Positions 13,257 to 37,454 of a stretch of DNA of 64,000 nucleotides are shown here, one piece after another. Under the pieces are notes generated by a model. That model was not told the origin of the DNA. It was given only the letters and a program-made list of their open reading frames with translations, and ran no database searches. Source of the stretch: Erpobdella octoculata (taxonomy: Eukaryota > Annelida > Clitellata > Hirudinida > Erpobdellidae); NCBI GenBank assembly GCA_963978895.1, contig OZ022240.1, forward strand, positions 2,492,354-2,556,353, read 5' to 3'. The translations under genes were made by a program, and so were the position numbers. Within the stretch, counting starts at the first letter, position 1. Every line of letters starts with the position of its first letter.

Positions 13257-14183
13257 TCTTATTGATCTGCATCCACACAAAGCTGACTGACTGACTGCAA
13301 TATAAGCAGCCCTGCACGGACGGATGGAAAGAAGGACGGACGGACGGATGGATGGATGGATGGATGAATCGAGGGAAATATAAAAAAAAAAATAATAATA
13401 ATAAAAACAAGAGTTGAAATAAGAGCAACAAAAAATACAGCAGCAACACCAAGGTCTCCTCGCGAAAAAAAGTATAAAAAAAAAGAAAAAAACTTTCGTC
13501 ACATGTTCTTTCAATTTATGCGAACATTTTTCGCCTCGTCCTTTTTTTCTGTCAAATAAAAAAATGCTTTTCAACTGTCATCAACATCAGCAGCCTCATC
13601 GTCGTCGTCGTCGTCATCACAGCAACCATAGTTACCACCACCGCCACCACCACCACCATCATCGCCCTCATCGTCATCATTTACTTTTAAAGAGCCACAA
13701 TCATCGTCATCACAACTCGACCATAGCTTGAAATAAAATCATCATCACGATTGTCATCAACAACTTTAAAAATTAGTAAAATCATCATCATCATCGCCGC
13801 CGCCGCCATCTCTGTCGCCATCACCCATCCTATAACCATCACATATTCATCATCGCCACCGTCGTTGTAGCCATCACCCATCTTATATCCATCCTCATAT
13901 TCATTATTCATCATCACAACGTTTTTAAATTTACTCAAACAAGCCAATTAAATACAGGGGGAGGGGAGCAAAGGACAGAGTTTCTTGGGGCTTCATAAGT
14001 TTTTTCTTTCTTGAGTCATTTAAAAAAGAATTTATTGAAACTTCTATAATTATATTGTATGTTTTTAGTTATTTATTTATTTATTTAATAGAGTGCATTT
14101 TTTTCGTTTCGATTTATTTATAACATAAAGCCATAAACAGAAGATCCAAATGAAACGCGCAACTATTGAATACAAACTCTCTG

Positions 14184-14242
<59 letters not shown>

Positions 14243-14312
14243 AACAAACACACACACACACTATCTTTATCTTTTTTTTATCTATCTATCTATCTCTTCC
14301 TTTTTCTTTTTC

Positions 14313-14357
<45 letters not shown>

Positions 14358-15248
14358 CCCTGAACAATATCAATCATAAAGACGTGATAACACCCACTGA
14401 GTATAACACGAGAGATCTACTCCACAGACAAAAAAGTCAAAAACTGGAGCTTCCTAGTATGACACTCGAAAATCTCATAAAAAACTAATAATAATAACGA
14501 AGGTGATGATAATAATAATAATAATATAATTATAATTATAATTATAATTATAATATAGTAATAATTCTAATGATAGTAAAAAAACAAAAATAATATAATA
14601 ATTAATAAATATGTTACATCTCCAATTCCTATTAAGGTAAAATCTCGAAAATCTCATTACACATACTAATACTGCTACTGCTACTGCTACAATTACTAAT
14701 ATTTTAATACTGCTGATGTTGATGATGATGATGACAACAATGATAATGATGATGTTGTTAGCGATAATAGTAATAATGATAAATAAACAATAATAAATAA
14801 TAATTCCAAGTTCAACAAAGGTTATATGTATAGAGCGTCTTCGAGAGAGAGTAACGTCTCGAAATCAGTACACAGTAGCACCACTATAGCACTTGAATGA
14901 CCTTCAAGCGGAGTCGCCGCACAAGGACAACAAAGCTGACACGTAGGCCCGTCACGTGACTGGTAAGTCACATGACGGGGAAAGTCCAGTTATTTATTAT
15001 ATCGTTTGTGAGTTGATCATGAGACAGAGAGAGTAAAGAAGTAGAAGGGTTTTTTTTGATTTTAACAGATCGATGATAATTGAATTCATAAATTATATAT
15101 ATATATATATATTTATATAATGACAATCCGACAAATCGAGAATGAGATGATTATCATTTGTATGTCTGAGTCGCGACTGTGGCGAATTACAACATTACAA
15201 ACATTGTAATAAATAAAAATAAAAATAAATAAACAAACTCATTTAAAA
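13015..15248. other. simple-repeat-rich intergenic DNA
   Basis: Holds (CT)n at 13215-13253, GGAC/GGAT units at 13337-13364, interrupted CAT/CGT/CCA trinucleotides at 13585-13915, a compound (CT)n(CA)n at 14188-14261, (TATC)n at 14278-14294, (GT)n at 14316-14350 and TAATTA repeats at 14508-14556. No gene was identified. Confidence 0.7.
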
Positions 15249-18200
15249 AAACTGATTATTTCAATCACTCGACGACGGCAATCGTCTGTCGTGAAATGAG
15301 AGACATTTCAAATTAACGGGGAGCTCGATATTAACAACATTCAATAATAATATTATTAATATTATTATAAATAATGATTATTATTACTATTGTTATTATT
15401 ATTATTACTATTATTATTATTATAATTACCAGACAATAATTAAAACATGTAATGTATGAGACAATTAAAAACTGAACGCCAATTACTATAAACTTTCCCA
15501 CAGTCTTAGATGCATTCCGTGCTGAGACTACATTGTCGTGAAATTACTAAATTACATACAACAGGCAGCATTTGGCCTGAAAACGTGCGTATTCCTTGCA
15601 CTTTAGTCTTATAACAGAGGGGGAAAATAAGCTCTCCGGTCATTAATAATGATTAGTGCTGCTACAAATTATTAGCGAAGAGATTCTTGTGAGAAAGAGA
15701 GATTTAAAGAGATAAAAAAAAGCTGCGTTTTAGGAAAATATGAAAAGTTATCTATCTGTCCGATATGTAAAAAAGTAAAAAAAATACGAAGGAAAATTCT
15801 AAGAAAAAATGCTGGTATACTCTTTTAAGATGATACTACTTCAATGAGACTGCTGGCAGCGGATGCCGAGGTGGATGCATACGAAATCTCAGATTGCAAG
15901 CATCTGGACATGATACTTGTGTAATTATAAACCAGTTAGTTACATGGCATTTATTTTATTCTGTGTACGGATTCAAAAAAAACAAGAAATACAAGAACTT
16001 GATTAAAAAAAAAAAGTGAGTAAATCGAGCCTGGTTGTCATTTAACCTTAATTGCAGAAACTGATTATTTCAATCACTCGAGGCAGAAAAGTTCTGAAGA
16101 ATAGAATGCTATTATATGTATCAGGGACTGATCAATCTGATCCAAATAATGTCTGAACGTGACGGATGTCCATTAAATAATGTTTTCGTCGAAATCGAGT
16201 TCAAAGAATAGATACAAAAAATTAACAAAACAAATAACAAATGATAATTATATTATAGATTAACACGACAAATAAACGACTTTTGACACTTACCCACATA
16301 GTGAATCCAAGTGTTGGCGATGTTGACGATTTTTTTAATTTTTTTTTTTAGAAACTACGGAAACTAGTTAAGTAATCACGAGTTCTTTTTAACCAATTTT
16401 CATTTCAGCCCTGCAAACATCAGAAGAACCCTGTAATTAAAACTTTCTCCTTCAATTCCATGTCTATAATAAACTTAAAAACGCTCTAAAAAAATGTATA
16501 CAATACGACTTAGTTTCCATGTTTATTGCTCTAGTAGTAAAAGGTTTAATAGAAAACCGGTATCAAGCCTAAAACGTACGCCTTAATTCAGTCCACGAAA
16601 TAGGAGAGCTGTCGATAAAGCATTTTTGGCCGAAAAAAATCTAACCAAACATGAACATAAAAGTTTTTTTTATTTAATTTTTTTTCTTAAAGTATTTATT
16701 CGTAAATTTTTACCTATTCTCCTACTACAAGCAGAACTCTATCCAACTCACTTAATAAAAATCACTTTCTGAAATAGACGACGACGTCTATATGTGTATG
16801 TATATACGTCTACAGCGAGTGCGATAGATAGGTAGGAAAAAAAATTGCAGTCCTTTTTGGCCAAGTCGGAAATTTTTTTGTTTTATTCAACAACGAAGAG
16901 CGCCGAGCAAACCGCAGTTATAGAAAAAAATTAAACACTCTCATATACTTACATTCTATTTATATGCGTCACTATTACCCGACCGGGTACCGTGCATAAG
17001 TAAGTACACACATATACACATACGCACACACAACAATGAATATACAATACACTCGTGGCAATACGTTTTAGCGTATCGTGTGCATAACTGTGATTTACTT
17101 TTATGCTGATATTAAACTTTAACGACCGTTTTTTACTTACCTTTTTAAGCGGTTAGTCGGTTAGCCGACTCCAGTCGGAACGGCGTCGTTTTAGACTAGC
17201 TCCGAGGTTTATAAATTTTATAATAACGATTAGCATTATACAAATATTATTAAATTTTGAGAGGCTGTATAATAACGCCTGTCTACTACCTCCTTGAAAG
17301 TTTAGTGTTTGTCATTCTTTTGAAAGCTAAAAAGAAAGACAAGAGATGTCTCGTAAGTAAGCATGAGTGAAATAAAAGCACATATTATGTATAGCACTTG
17401 GATCAAACAGCCCTTCTTTCTTACGCATTATTGTGTAGTATAAACGGCAGCAGACTCTTCACGAAGGTTCGTACAACACTCGAAAATATAGATGTACGAT
17501 CAAATACAACAACTGTGTACGTTGTCTCCTTTTATTCATTTAATTCCGAAAGTAATTACGTAATAATATGTTTTTAAATATTATTTTTATTTTAAAGAGT
17601 ATACTTATAGGCATTAGCGCATCGGTGGTTGCTCTCCGGTCCTAATGCGCGCTATTCATTGTCTTCGGTTGAGCGGAAATGAAATTTCTAATTGTTCTTT
17701 TCGAGGACAAGACATTCGAAAATGTCGTAATAATATAGTCGCATTTCTTCAGCTGTCCGTCGTAAGGCGGCCCATTAAAAGCATTCAAAGAAGGAGAAGG
17801 AGAAGAAGGAGGAGGAGGCCCGGTTTGTGTCGGCTACGAGAATCCATCAATATTCCAGGAAAAGCATCACCTACGCGCACCGGCAAAACGTCTGCACATG
17901 CTCTCTGCCGGAGTATCGCGCCCTTCTCCTTGTTGTGTTGTGTCAGTGTCGTCATACACGCGCGTGTCCGAAAAGTATGATGTTGGTGGTTGCTCTCATG
18001 CGCCTAATTAGTCTCTCTCTCTGTGCACGCAGAAACGAGAGGAAGAATTATCTGAGCATTGATCTTAAACTAACGACAGCAGTAAATAAACGAGTTTCAC
18101 TTTTATATATATTATATTATTACTAATACTAAGCTATGGTCCTGCCGGCGCACACTTTACCAACTGTTGACACGACATGCGTGATGAAGGATGACGCAAC

Positions 18201-20266
18201 GACAACGTAACTTAAGCGAGGACGACTAGGACGAGTATTGATTAATTTCTAACTCTATCATACGTGTCTTAATCATATATCGATAAAAAATATTTTTTTT
18301 AAAATTACAGATGTATGACCAAACTGGTTACGAAAATTCGACTCTCGTTTCGCTCAGCTCTGGAACGTTTATGCAAATGTAGACTTTCGGTTCCTTCCTT
18401 TCCATCTCTCGCAGTGAAAACAATACCACGTGATCCGTTGCTAAGAATAGCCTCGTGCGATTATGATAATGATATCGATAACGATCAGCCCGCTCCCGCT
18501 CTCGCATAAAACGGAAACGTAATCTAGGGAAGACAAACAAACTATCTAGTATCTTTACTACGCTCGCCCGTCTCTATAATGCAGAGCTGGTATATAACCA
18601 TCCGATATTCTGATAACGATTTCCTATCTGAAAGAAAAAAAACTTTTCTGCAGTTCAAAGGTTAACTGAAAAGGTCGAGAAATGAAGTGAAGTTCGTATT
18701 GACGATGAGTTTCGTTTAATATTATTATTATTATTTGACCGCGCGCCGGCCTGCGGGCCAACTGCACTGCTACGCAGCTAGCTAGCTGCAGCTGTGAACT
18801 TTCGTTTTTAGAAAAATTTTATGTCGGAAGCCGGAAGTCTTGAGTACCTAATCGACATTTGTAAAAAAAAGAAGCAAATCGCAGATCAATTATAATTCTC
18901 ATTAAAGGTTCGATCGATTATTAGATATTGATTAGAATCACTCATCTAGGTAGATAATAGCTTTGTACTTCGATTCTCTATATATATGATTTTTTAACAG
19001 CCCCGATAAACAAGCGTGACCTTATGCGACATCCTCGTTAATTAAGAAGAAATAATGAGACGCAGCAGAACAAATAGTCAAGATATCAAGCAAAATTATT
19101 AAATTAATTGCTAAACGACACAACGTACGACCTTTACTATAAATACCTGAAGATAGGCAGATAGACTGAAAAACATAATTTTTTGCCTAAGCTGTAATCT
19201 CATTATAATAAGCCGACCTTGAGAGCTCTAGCCTGCGGGCAAGAGCCACCAGACAAGGGCGGAGTCTATTTTAAACCGACAAATAGCGACGAAGTCTGGA
19301 TGTTCTAAAATAGCACATAAATATTTATTAGATTATTCAAAACTTCGTTTTTTCACCCTCGGTGTCCGGAGCGTTTTTGACGACGTGGTAGTTTTAATTT
19401 CGAAATAAAGAAAAATATTATAAATAATTAAAAAGCCACAGGCCCCATATGTTCAGGAGACGCGCAGTCGTGGTCCATATTCACCAGGGAGGGTGCAGAG
19501 TGTGGCGCATCCAGGAATACCTGGTGGTGGGGGGGAGGAAAGGTAAATTATTTCGAAAACATTTTCCGGAGACTTTTTCTTCCAAAAAAAAAACCGATGA
19601 CGATAGGGGGTAGTCCTATATACTTTCCCACATGAAAAAATTCGAAGACACTCGGAAACCAAACTGCATGCATACAATAAGCATTCTCTCAGAAAGCCTT
19701 ATGACTGGGGATGGGGGTTACTTCCATGTATGGTTATTTTCTAAAAACCCGGCACATGAGCAATGAGCACAATGCATGTCAAAACAACAACAAAAACAAA
19801 CGAAAAATCTTTTCCATAATTCATATAATTTAACGTAACGACGTTTTTATTATGCCTTCCAATGATTCAACTTAGGCCAGCGAGGAGTTAGGCCTAATAG
19901 TTAATAACAGCTGTGCAGAGTGCAGCGGGCCAAGTTGGCCGGTGTGTACAGTGACTTATGTCAGGGTAAAAGACTCAAAAGAAAGCTATTTTTAAAATCT
20001 AGACTGAAAATTTGCTGTAGGGGTCAGGGTAAAGAGAAAAAGTTTGTGCACTTGCGGCATTTCGTGTATTTTTCTTGGTTTTTCACGGCATAAATCAGCG
20101 TTCTCCGGGAGTTGCTATAATTAGTTATAGACGATGTGATCCGAAGTAAGGTTTTGCTGGCCAATCTCAGTTAGAGGTATTTCAAGAAATGAATATTTGA
20201 TTTTAATACAAACACTAACACCTGAATGTATACATAGTATATTATATATTTTATATTATATATTAC

Positions 20267-20270
<4 letters not shown>
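15249..20270. other. complex, repeat-poor intergenic DNA
   Basis: This 5-kb stretch has fewer microsatellites and more complex sequence than the DNA on either side. It has GC-rich islands at 17640-17960 and 18735-18800. No exon chain could be assembled. Short open frames such as the 25-codon one at 15844-15921 are open on both strands and have no phase-matched partner. It may be a regulatory or 5'-untranslated region of a neighbouring gene (inference). A hAT-like end (GTGGCGCATCCAGG) lies near 19500. Confidence 0.4.

Positions 20271-20363
<93 letters not shown>
20271..20363. repeat. (AT)n microsatellite
   Basis: About 93 bp of pure AT dinucleotides. Confidence 0.97.
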
Positions 20364-20365
<2 letters not shown>

Positions 20366-20723
20366 TTAGAGAGGTTTCATTTAGTTTTTTCGTTATCTCG
20401 TACGATAAACCGCATTGATTGATTTATGATACGCCAGCGTCTAAACGTATTAATGCAGGCTTAATAGAAAAAAAAGAGTAAGATATCTTCTGCTATGACG
20501 ACAGCGATGATGATGTCGATTATGATAATAAAACAGCTTGTTAAAAAGAGAGAAAAATGAGAAAGTGAGAGAGTTGATGAGTATAAGCAGCTAGAGGGCA
20601 TAAAAATAAATTCACTCGCTGCTGATCTCGCGGTGTTTTTGTCTCTGAACAGAGCCAACCTCTGGTGCACGATACTTAGGCCGGGTTCTCTCTCTTTTTT
20701 CTCTCCCATATAATAATATGATG

Positions 20724-20849
<126 letters not shown>

Positions 20850-20865
20850 ATATTCTCTCTTTTAC

Positions 20866-21095
20866 TCTTCTTGCGTAATGTGCTGCTTGCGTGCACACAA
20901 AGCCGCTGTATTGTATTTTTGCTTCGAGTGTACGCCGCTTCGTCCTCCCCCCTCCGACTGTGCCGGTAATGGTAGTAGTAGTAGTAGCAGCTGTAGTCGT
21001 GGTTTGAGCAGTTGTTGTCGTTGCAGCTGGTGTAACACTAGCGGTTTAAGCCCTTCGCTATCGAATGTGCTAGGTGTGAACTTAACACCGTCCGT
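20866..21095 (-). other. candidate exon, identity unknown
   Basis: On the minus strand a good acceptor (ttaccccttttag) precedes 76 codons in the only frame open from that border ([20 protein letters not shown]...). The stretch ends at an aaga/gtaaaa donor. The second half is Gln/Leu-rich. No neighbouring exon of matching phase was found, so this could be an isolated exon of the left-edge gene or chance. Confidence 0.25.
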
Positions 21096-21160
21096 CTAAA
21101 AGGGGTAAAATGTACATAATTGAGTTTTTTGAATCTGGTTATGTTTAGATGCAAATTAAG

Positions 21161-21264
21161 GGAGTGAGTGAGTGTGAGTGAGTGAGTGAGTTAGTGAGTG
21201 AGTGAGTGAGTGAGTGAGTGAGTGAGTGAGTGAGTGAGTGAGTGAGTGAGTGAGTGAGTGAGTG
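21161..21264. repeat. (GTGA)n tetranucleotide array
   Basis: About 100 bp of GTGA units with two interruptions near the left end. It is the same motif class, on the opposite strand, as the very long (CACT)n array at 62446. Confidence 0.95.
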
Positions 21265-24109
21265 GTGAGACGGAGGGAGAGTGTATGAGAGAGACTAACC
21301 AAGTATCAACAGCTTTAAGCGAATGCATTTTTCCTGCTCTTTTTTGAGAGTTCTAGAAATAAATTCCTCACCACCTTCTCTCCTGGTATGCGTAAACTAA
21401 ACAAAATGACTGTCAGAAAGAAAAAAAAATAAAACAATCGCTTTATCCCTGGCGCGTTGTTCGCAGTTTCAAAAATGGATTTTGATCAATATCTGTCGTG
21501 TCTCGTGTCGACAACAATTGTTCAGCATCGCCGCAAAGAATTTGATGGAAAACAAAACAAAAAATAATCATTTTAAATAGATGACATCAGCGCCGTCTTT
21601 TTGTTATTCGTTGTTATACATTTAAGTCTTCCGATATACCAGCGTGGCAGTGGAAGTAGAGATATCGGTGCTAAGCCGCAAGATATTTGTCGTAGAGAGC
21701 TGTATATATAATACTCGCACGTGGAAAATATTAAAGCTTTCACGAGTATACAGACTTCAAGGTCGTCGTTTCAAGTCGATGTTTATCTACCCGAGGATGC
21801 TCCTATTTTCTGCTCTTCGCATCTTTCTTGATCGTTTGTACTCCTCCAACTTGCATCATCGTTTTTTTTTTCTTCTGCCCCATCAATCAAACCCGAGCTG
21901 TTTTTTTTATATTTATTTCTCTATTGCTCAGAGGCGTCGATCTTCTCCATGGCGACTTCAACCCACGGGGGTGTGGTGGGGCTGAAAGGGGGAGAGCACG
22001 GCGCGTTGGTGTGTGTGTGTGACAGGTCCGTCTTAAGTACCTGGCAGGACTGTTCTGACACGCGCGGCAAAGTAAAATTCTATGTTTGTGTAAACTGAAT
22101 CCGAGCGAGACTCGCTGTTCGCTCTCTCTCTCTCGCTTGCTTGCTTGCTCTCGAAGTTTTTTTTTAAAATCATTTTCGAGTGGTTTGGACGCAGCCAGAG
22201 GAGCCTTTGTATTTCATGCTTTTACTGAAAAGTAAACTGCATGAACAGAAAACCTTCGTTCATATGTCATTAATATTTCCCTAGACTAACATCGAGTTTC
22301 CCTATTTCAGAGAATTTCTTGGAATGTGCTGGGTGTAGACTGGACAACTAGCCTAGGTAGGCTAGTTGTCCAATGTACACCCAGCACATTTCCGCACCAA
22401 AATGTATATAAGACGACTGTATACGTGCGATATACATACACGACGTCTATCTAATTGTTAATTTATAACATTTTTTTTAAGAAAAATTTTTATCTCGTGC
22501 GTCTTCCGGTCACGTTGGCTGGTCAGTAAAACGAAACCTTTTCATTGGCGACCTTGCTTTTCTTGCAGCTTTTACGCAGTGACCAGCACAACAGCTATTT
22601 TTCCATCATTCCGTCCGGCCCACTTTTCTTTCCATTATGAACATTTTTTTTAAATGATGAAAAAGAGAGATGTAGAAGAGAGAGTGTGTGAGAGAGAGAG
22701 AGTGTGTGAGAGAGAGAGAGAGAGAATCACGATTTACCTCGCTGGAGTCAAAAAAAAACTTGGAGTGTAATCTCGCTGACCCGAGAGAGAACAGCAAGCT
22801 ACTTAATAAGAGAAACACATGCACTCCAGCTATCCATTCGTCCGCAGATTTCATTCCAGACAGTCAGCTTTTTTGCTCCGTGGCGCCGGCAACGCGGGTA
22901 GAAGTGTAAAATTGAGTCTAATTTGATCAAATCTGCAGACGGACCCACGCTTTTTTTTCTAGCAGACGACAAACGCGCACGTCTCACAACATCCTTTTCT
23001 CTCTCTCTCTCTATTTCTTCCATGAGCGTGTATGACCACTACGGCTAGTCTTCGTGACGCAATCTCGAATTAAATAAGAAATTATTTCGTTTCTCTCGCC
23101 TTGGTCTAATTAAATTCGAAGTAAGAAGAAGAAGCTTCGAGGTGAGAAAGAGAGAGCCGACCGCGAGAGGAAACCACGCGCGTCCCGAATTAAGAGCATT
23201 ATATAACCACGCTAGCGGGAAAAAAACAACGAGCATATTTTTTTTAAGCCACCTCTTTCTCTCTCTCTCTCTTGTTCGTTTCGAAAGCTTTCGACTAACA
23301 TCAATATTTATTAAAAAAAAAAATATTTTTCCGATATATTTTATCTTTCCTTTTTTTCTATTACAGCGTAGGGGAAATAAATAGCGAAATCTGCGAAACG
23401 ACCTTGCGTCGGCTATTCAGTAAATCAGCAGTTTCTTTATAGAATTCACGAAGCTACAAAACACAAAACAAGTCGATCTTCTGCGACTGCTAATCGGAAA
23501 TCAACAAGTTGTGTTTACGTTTTTAGGAACGGCTCCATAAGATTTTACCCTCCCCCCGGAAGAAGAACCCCCCCAAAAAAGCTTTAGATTAGTCTCTAAA
23601 TTAAATAATTAAATGAAAAAAGACATAAGCTTTTTTCTGAAAAATACAGAATATAAAACAAGAGACGTAACTGAACTCATAGGAGTGTATGTGTGACCTT
23701 AAATTTACTGGCAGATGAAGAGGAATTGAGTATATTGGTAATGTAAGGTTAATACAAAACCTGAATCAAGAAAAAAACTCAAGATGGGTTGTCAGCAAAG
23801 AAATCAATAATACCAGGATGGAATGATTTAAAAAAAGAAAGATTTAAAAATACTGCTTAGAACAAAGTTTGGAAAAAGGATTCAGAGTTAATTAGAATGC
23901 GAATTTGAACATAGATCAGAGATGTTGAATAATTATGTAAATTATGAGGTATTGTCCAGACAAGTCCAAGCTGACCCAATTCGCTTCATAGCCGGTTTTG
24001 TCCCAAGCTGTCACCATTGTCTACATATGGCTACCAATAGCTTAGTCATATTCTTTGCTGTTGTTACCAGAAAGACATTAAAAGTGTAAAAAAGAAAAAC
24101 TATCAAGTT
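21265..24109. other. intergenic DNA with CpG-containing patches
   Basis: More GC and CpG than the surroundings at 21640-23240, with interrupted CT/GA tracts. On the minus strand 21981-21921 has a strong acceptor (ctccccctttcag), a short frame ending ASEQ-TAG, and AATAAA about 5 bp later. This may be a terminal exon or a small upstream ORF, and its partner exons are unknown. No full gene can be called. Confidence 0.35.
22323..22390. repeat. near-perfect 33-bp inverted repeat with 2-nt loop
   Basis: The left arm 22323-22355 and right arm 22358-22390 are reverse complements with two mismatches, separated only by GG. This is a compact foldback, probably a remnant of a foldback element or a palindromic insertion. 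Confidence 0.85.
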
Positions 24110-24115
24110 TTTATT
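24110..24115 (-). terminator. poly(A) signal of DHX37
   Basis: AATAAA on the minus strand (TTTATT on plus), 29 bp past the DHX37 stop codon. Confidence 0.55.
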
Positions 24116-24144
24116 TTTATTTTAAATAGATAATTGATAAAAAT

Positions 24145-36284
<12,140 letters not shown>

Positions 36285-37194
36285 TTTATTTTTTTATTTT
36301 TTAAGTTGATTTGCGCGAATCAAAACAAATGCACGTTACTTACGTGCTTTAATTATCGCCATTATAAACATAGATAACATAACTAAGAGCTTGGTAAGAA
36401 TTTATAGATGCGGTTTGCAAAAATTATTAATAACTTACTACAATTAATTTAAATAATTGTGTTTATCATATTTTGTACTAAGTGTCATGCGAATTTTTTG
36501 ATTATAAGTAAAAGACCGCTATAAAAACCTCTATGGTTGATTGAAATCAGACAAACTCTGATACATAACTAGAAATTGACTTATCTTAAATTCTTGATCA
36601 AAGGATTTAAGGAGGTCAAGTCTTATGTAAACACAAACGACACAAACGCTTTGTTTCTATTGAATGGCGCTGTGACCAAGACCACGAGCGTCATTTTAGC
36701 ATGGAAAAGTTTCTCTTGTTTAAAAAACACACATTTCAAGAATGTATCTTCCTAATTCTAAACTTTTCCTCAAAGCTGATGATAGGGAGAGTAGAAGTCG
36801 AAGCTACTTTCATTTTTCGGGATCATTAAAGACGTCTTTCAAAATAGCAAGTATAACTCTAATAAAAATTATTATTTTGCAATAATTATTAAATTTTTTA
36901 TAATATTTTGTTGTATGAAATGAGTTACAAAATACCATAGATATCTATGTAAAATACCTTTGAGGATCTAACTCTAATGCAGCATTTGCAACTTATAAAA
37001 CAAGTTAAAATTATTTTGTATAATTTTTATGTTATATTAAAGTATTTAACTTAAAATAATTTACACTAAAGGTTTTTTTTAAACGCGAGGGATGCTAAAC
37101 AATTTGTTGAAAGAGCTTTCTTTGTTTTGAGCGGATTTATAAGCTTTTCAATTAGTTTTGCATTATAAAAAAACGATCAAGTCGTTGTGGTTTA

Positions 37195-37230
<36 letters not shown>

Positions 37231-37454
37231 GTATTATATGTGGCGATTTATTATAAGATGTATCTGTGTTTATTTTTTTGTGCAATCTGCCTTTATCTTT
37301 TTTACATGTTCTGTTTTGGCTTTTGACAATGCAAAACAACATTACTATAAGTACAATGTTGTGATTACTACAATAAATTTTATTTTTTATAACAGAAACA
37401 TTATATTATTACCTGTACTGATTAATGTTCATTATAGATTTCAAGCTTTTCAGC
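36285..37454. promoter_or_regulatory. divergent intergenic region DHX37/RPB3
   Basis: 1.17 kb between the two start codons, so it should hold both promoters. It is AT-rich with an (AT)n run at 37193-37226. No TATA box or initiator could be assigned confidently. The ORF reading into RPB3 at 37187 is only upstream sequence. Confidence 0.5.

Noticed and set aside
17645..18126. 99-111-codon overlapping frames in a GC-richer patch
   Set aside because: Arg-rich low-complexity and mutually overlapping; more like an untranslated CpG-containing region.
22323..22390. microRNA precursor
   Set aside because: A 2-nt loop and near-perfect 33-bp stem are not the form of an animal pre-miRNA; a foldback remnant is sim­pler.
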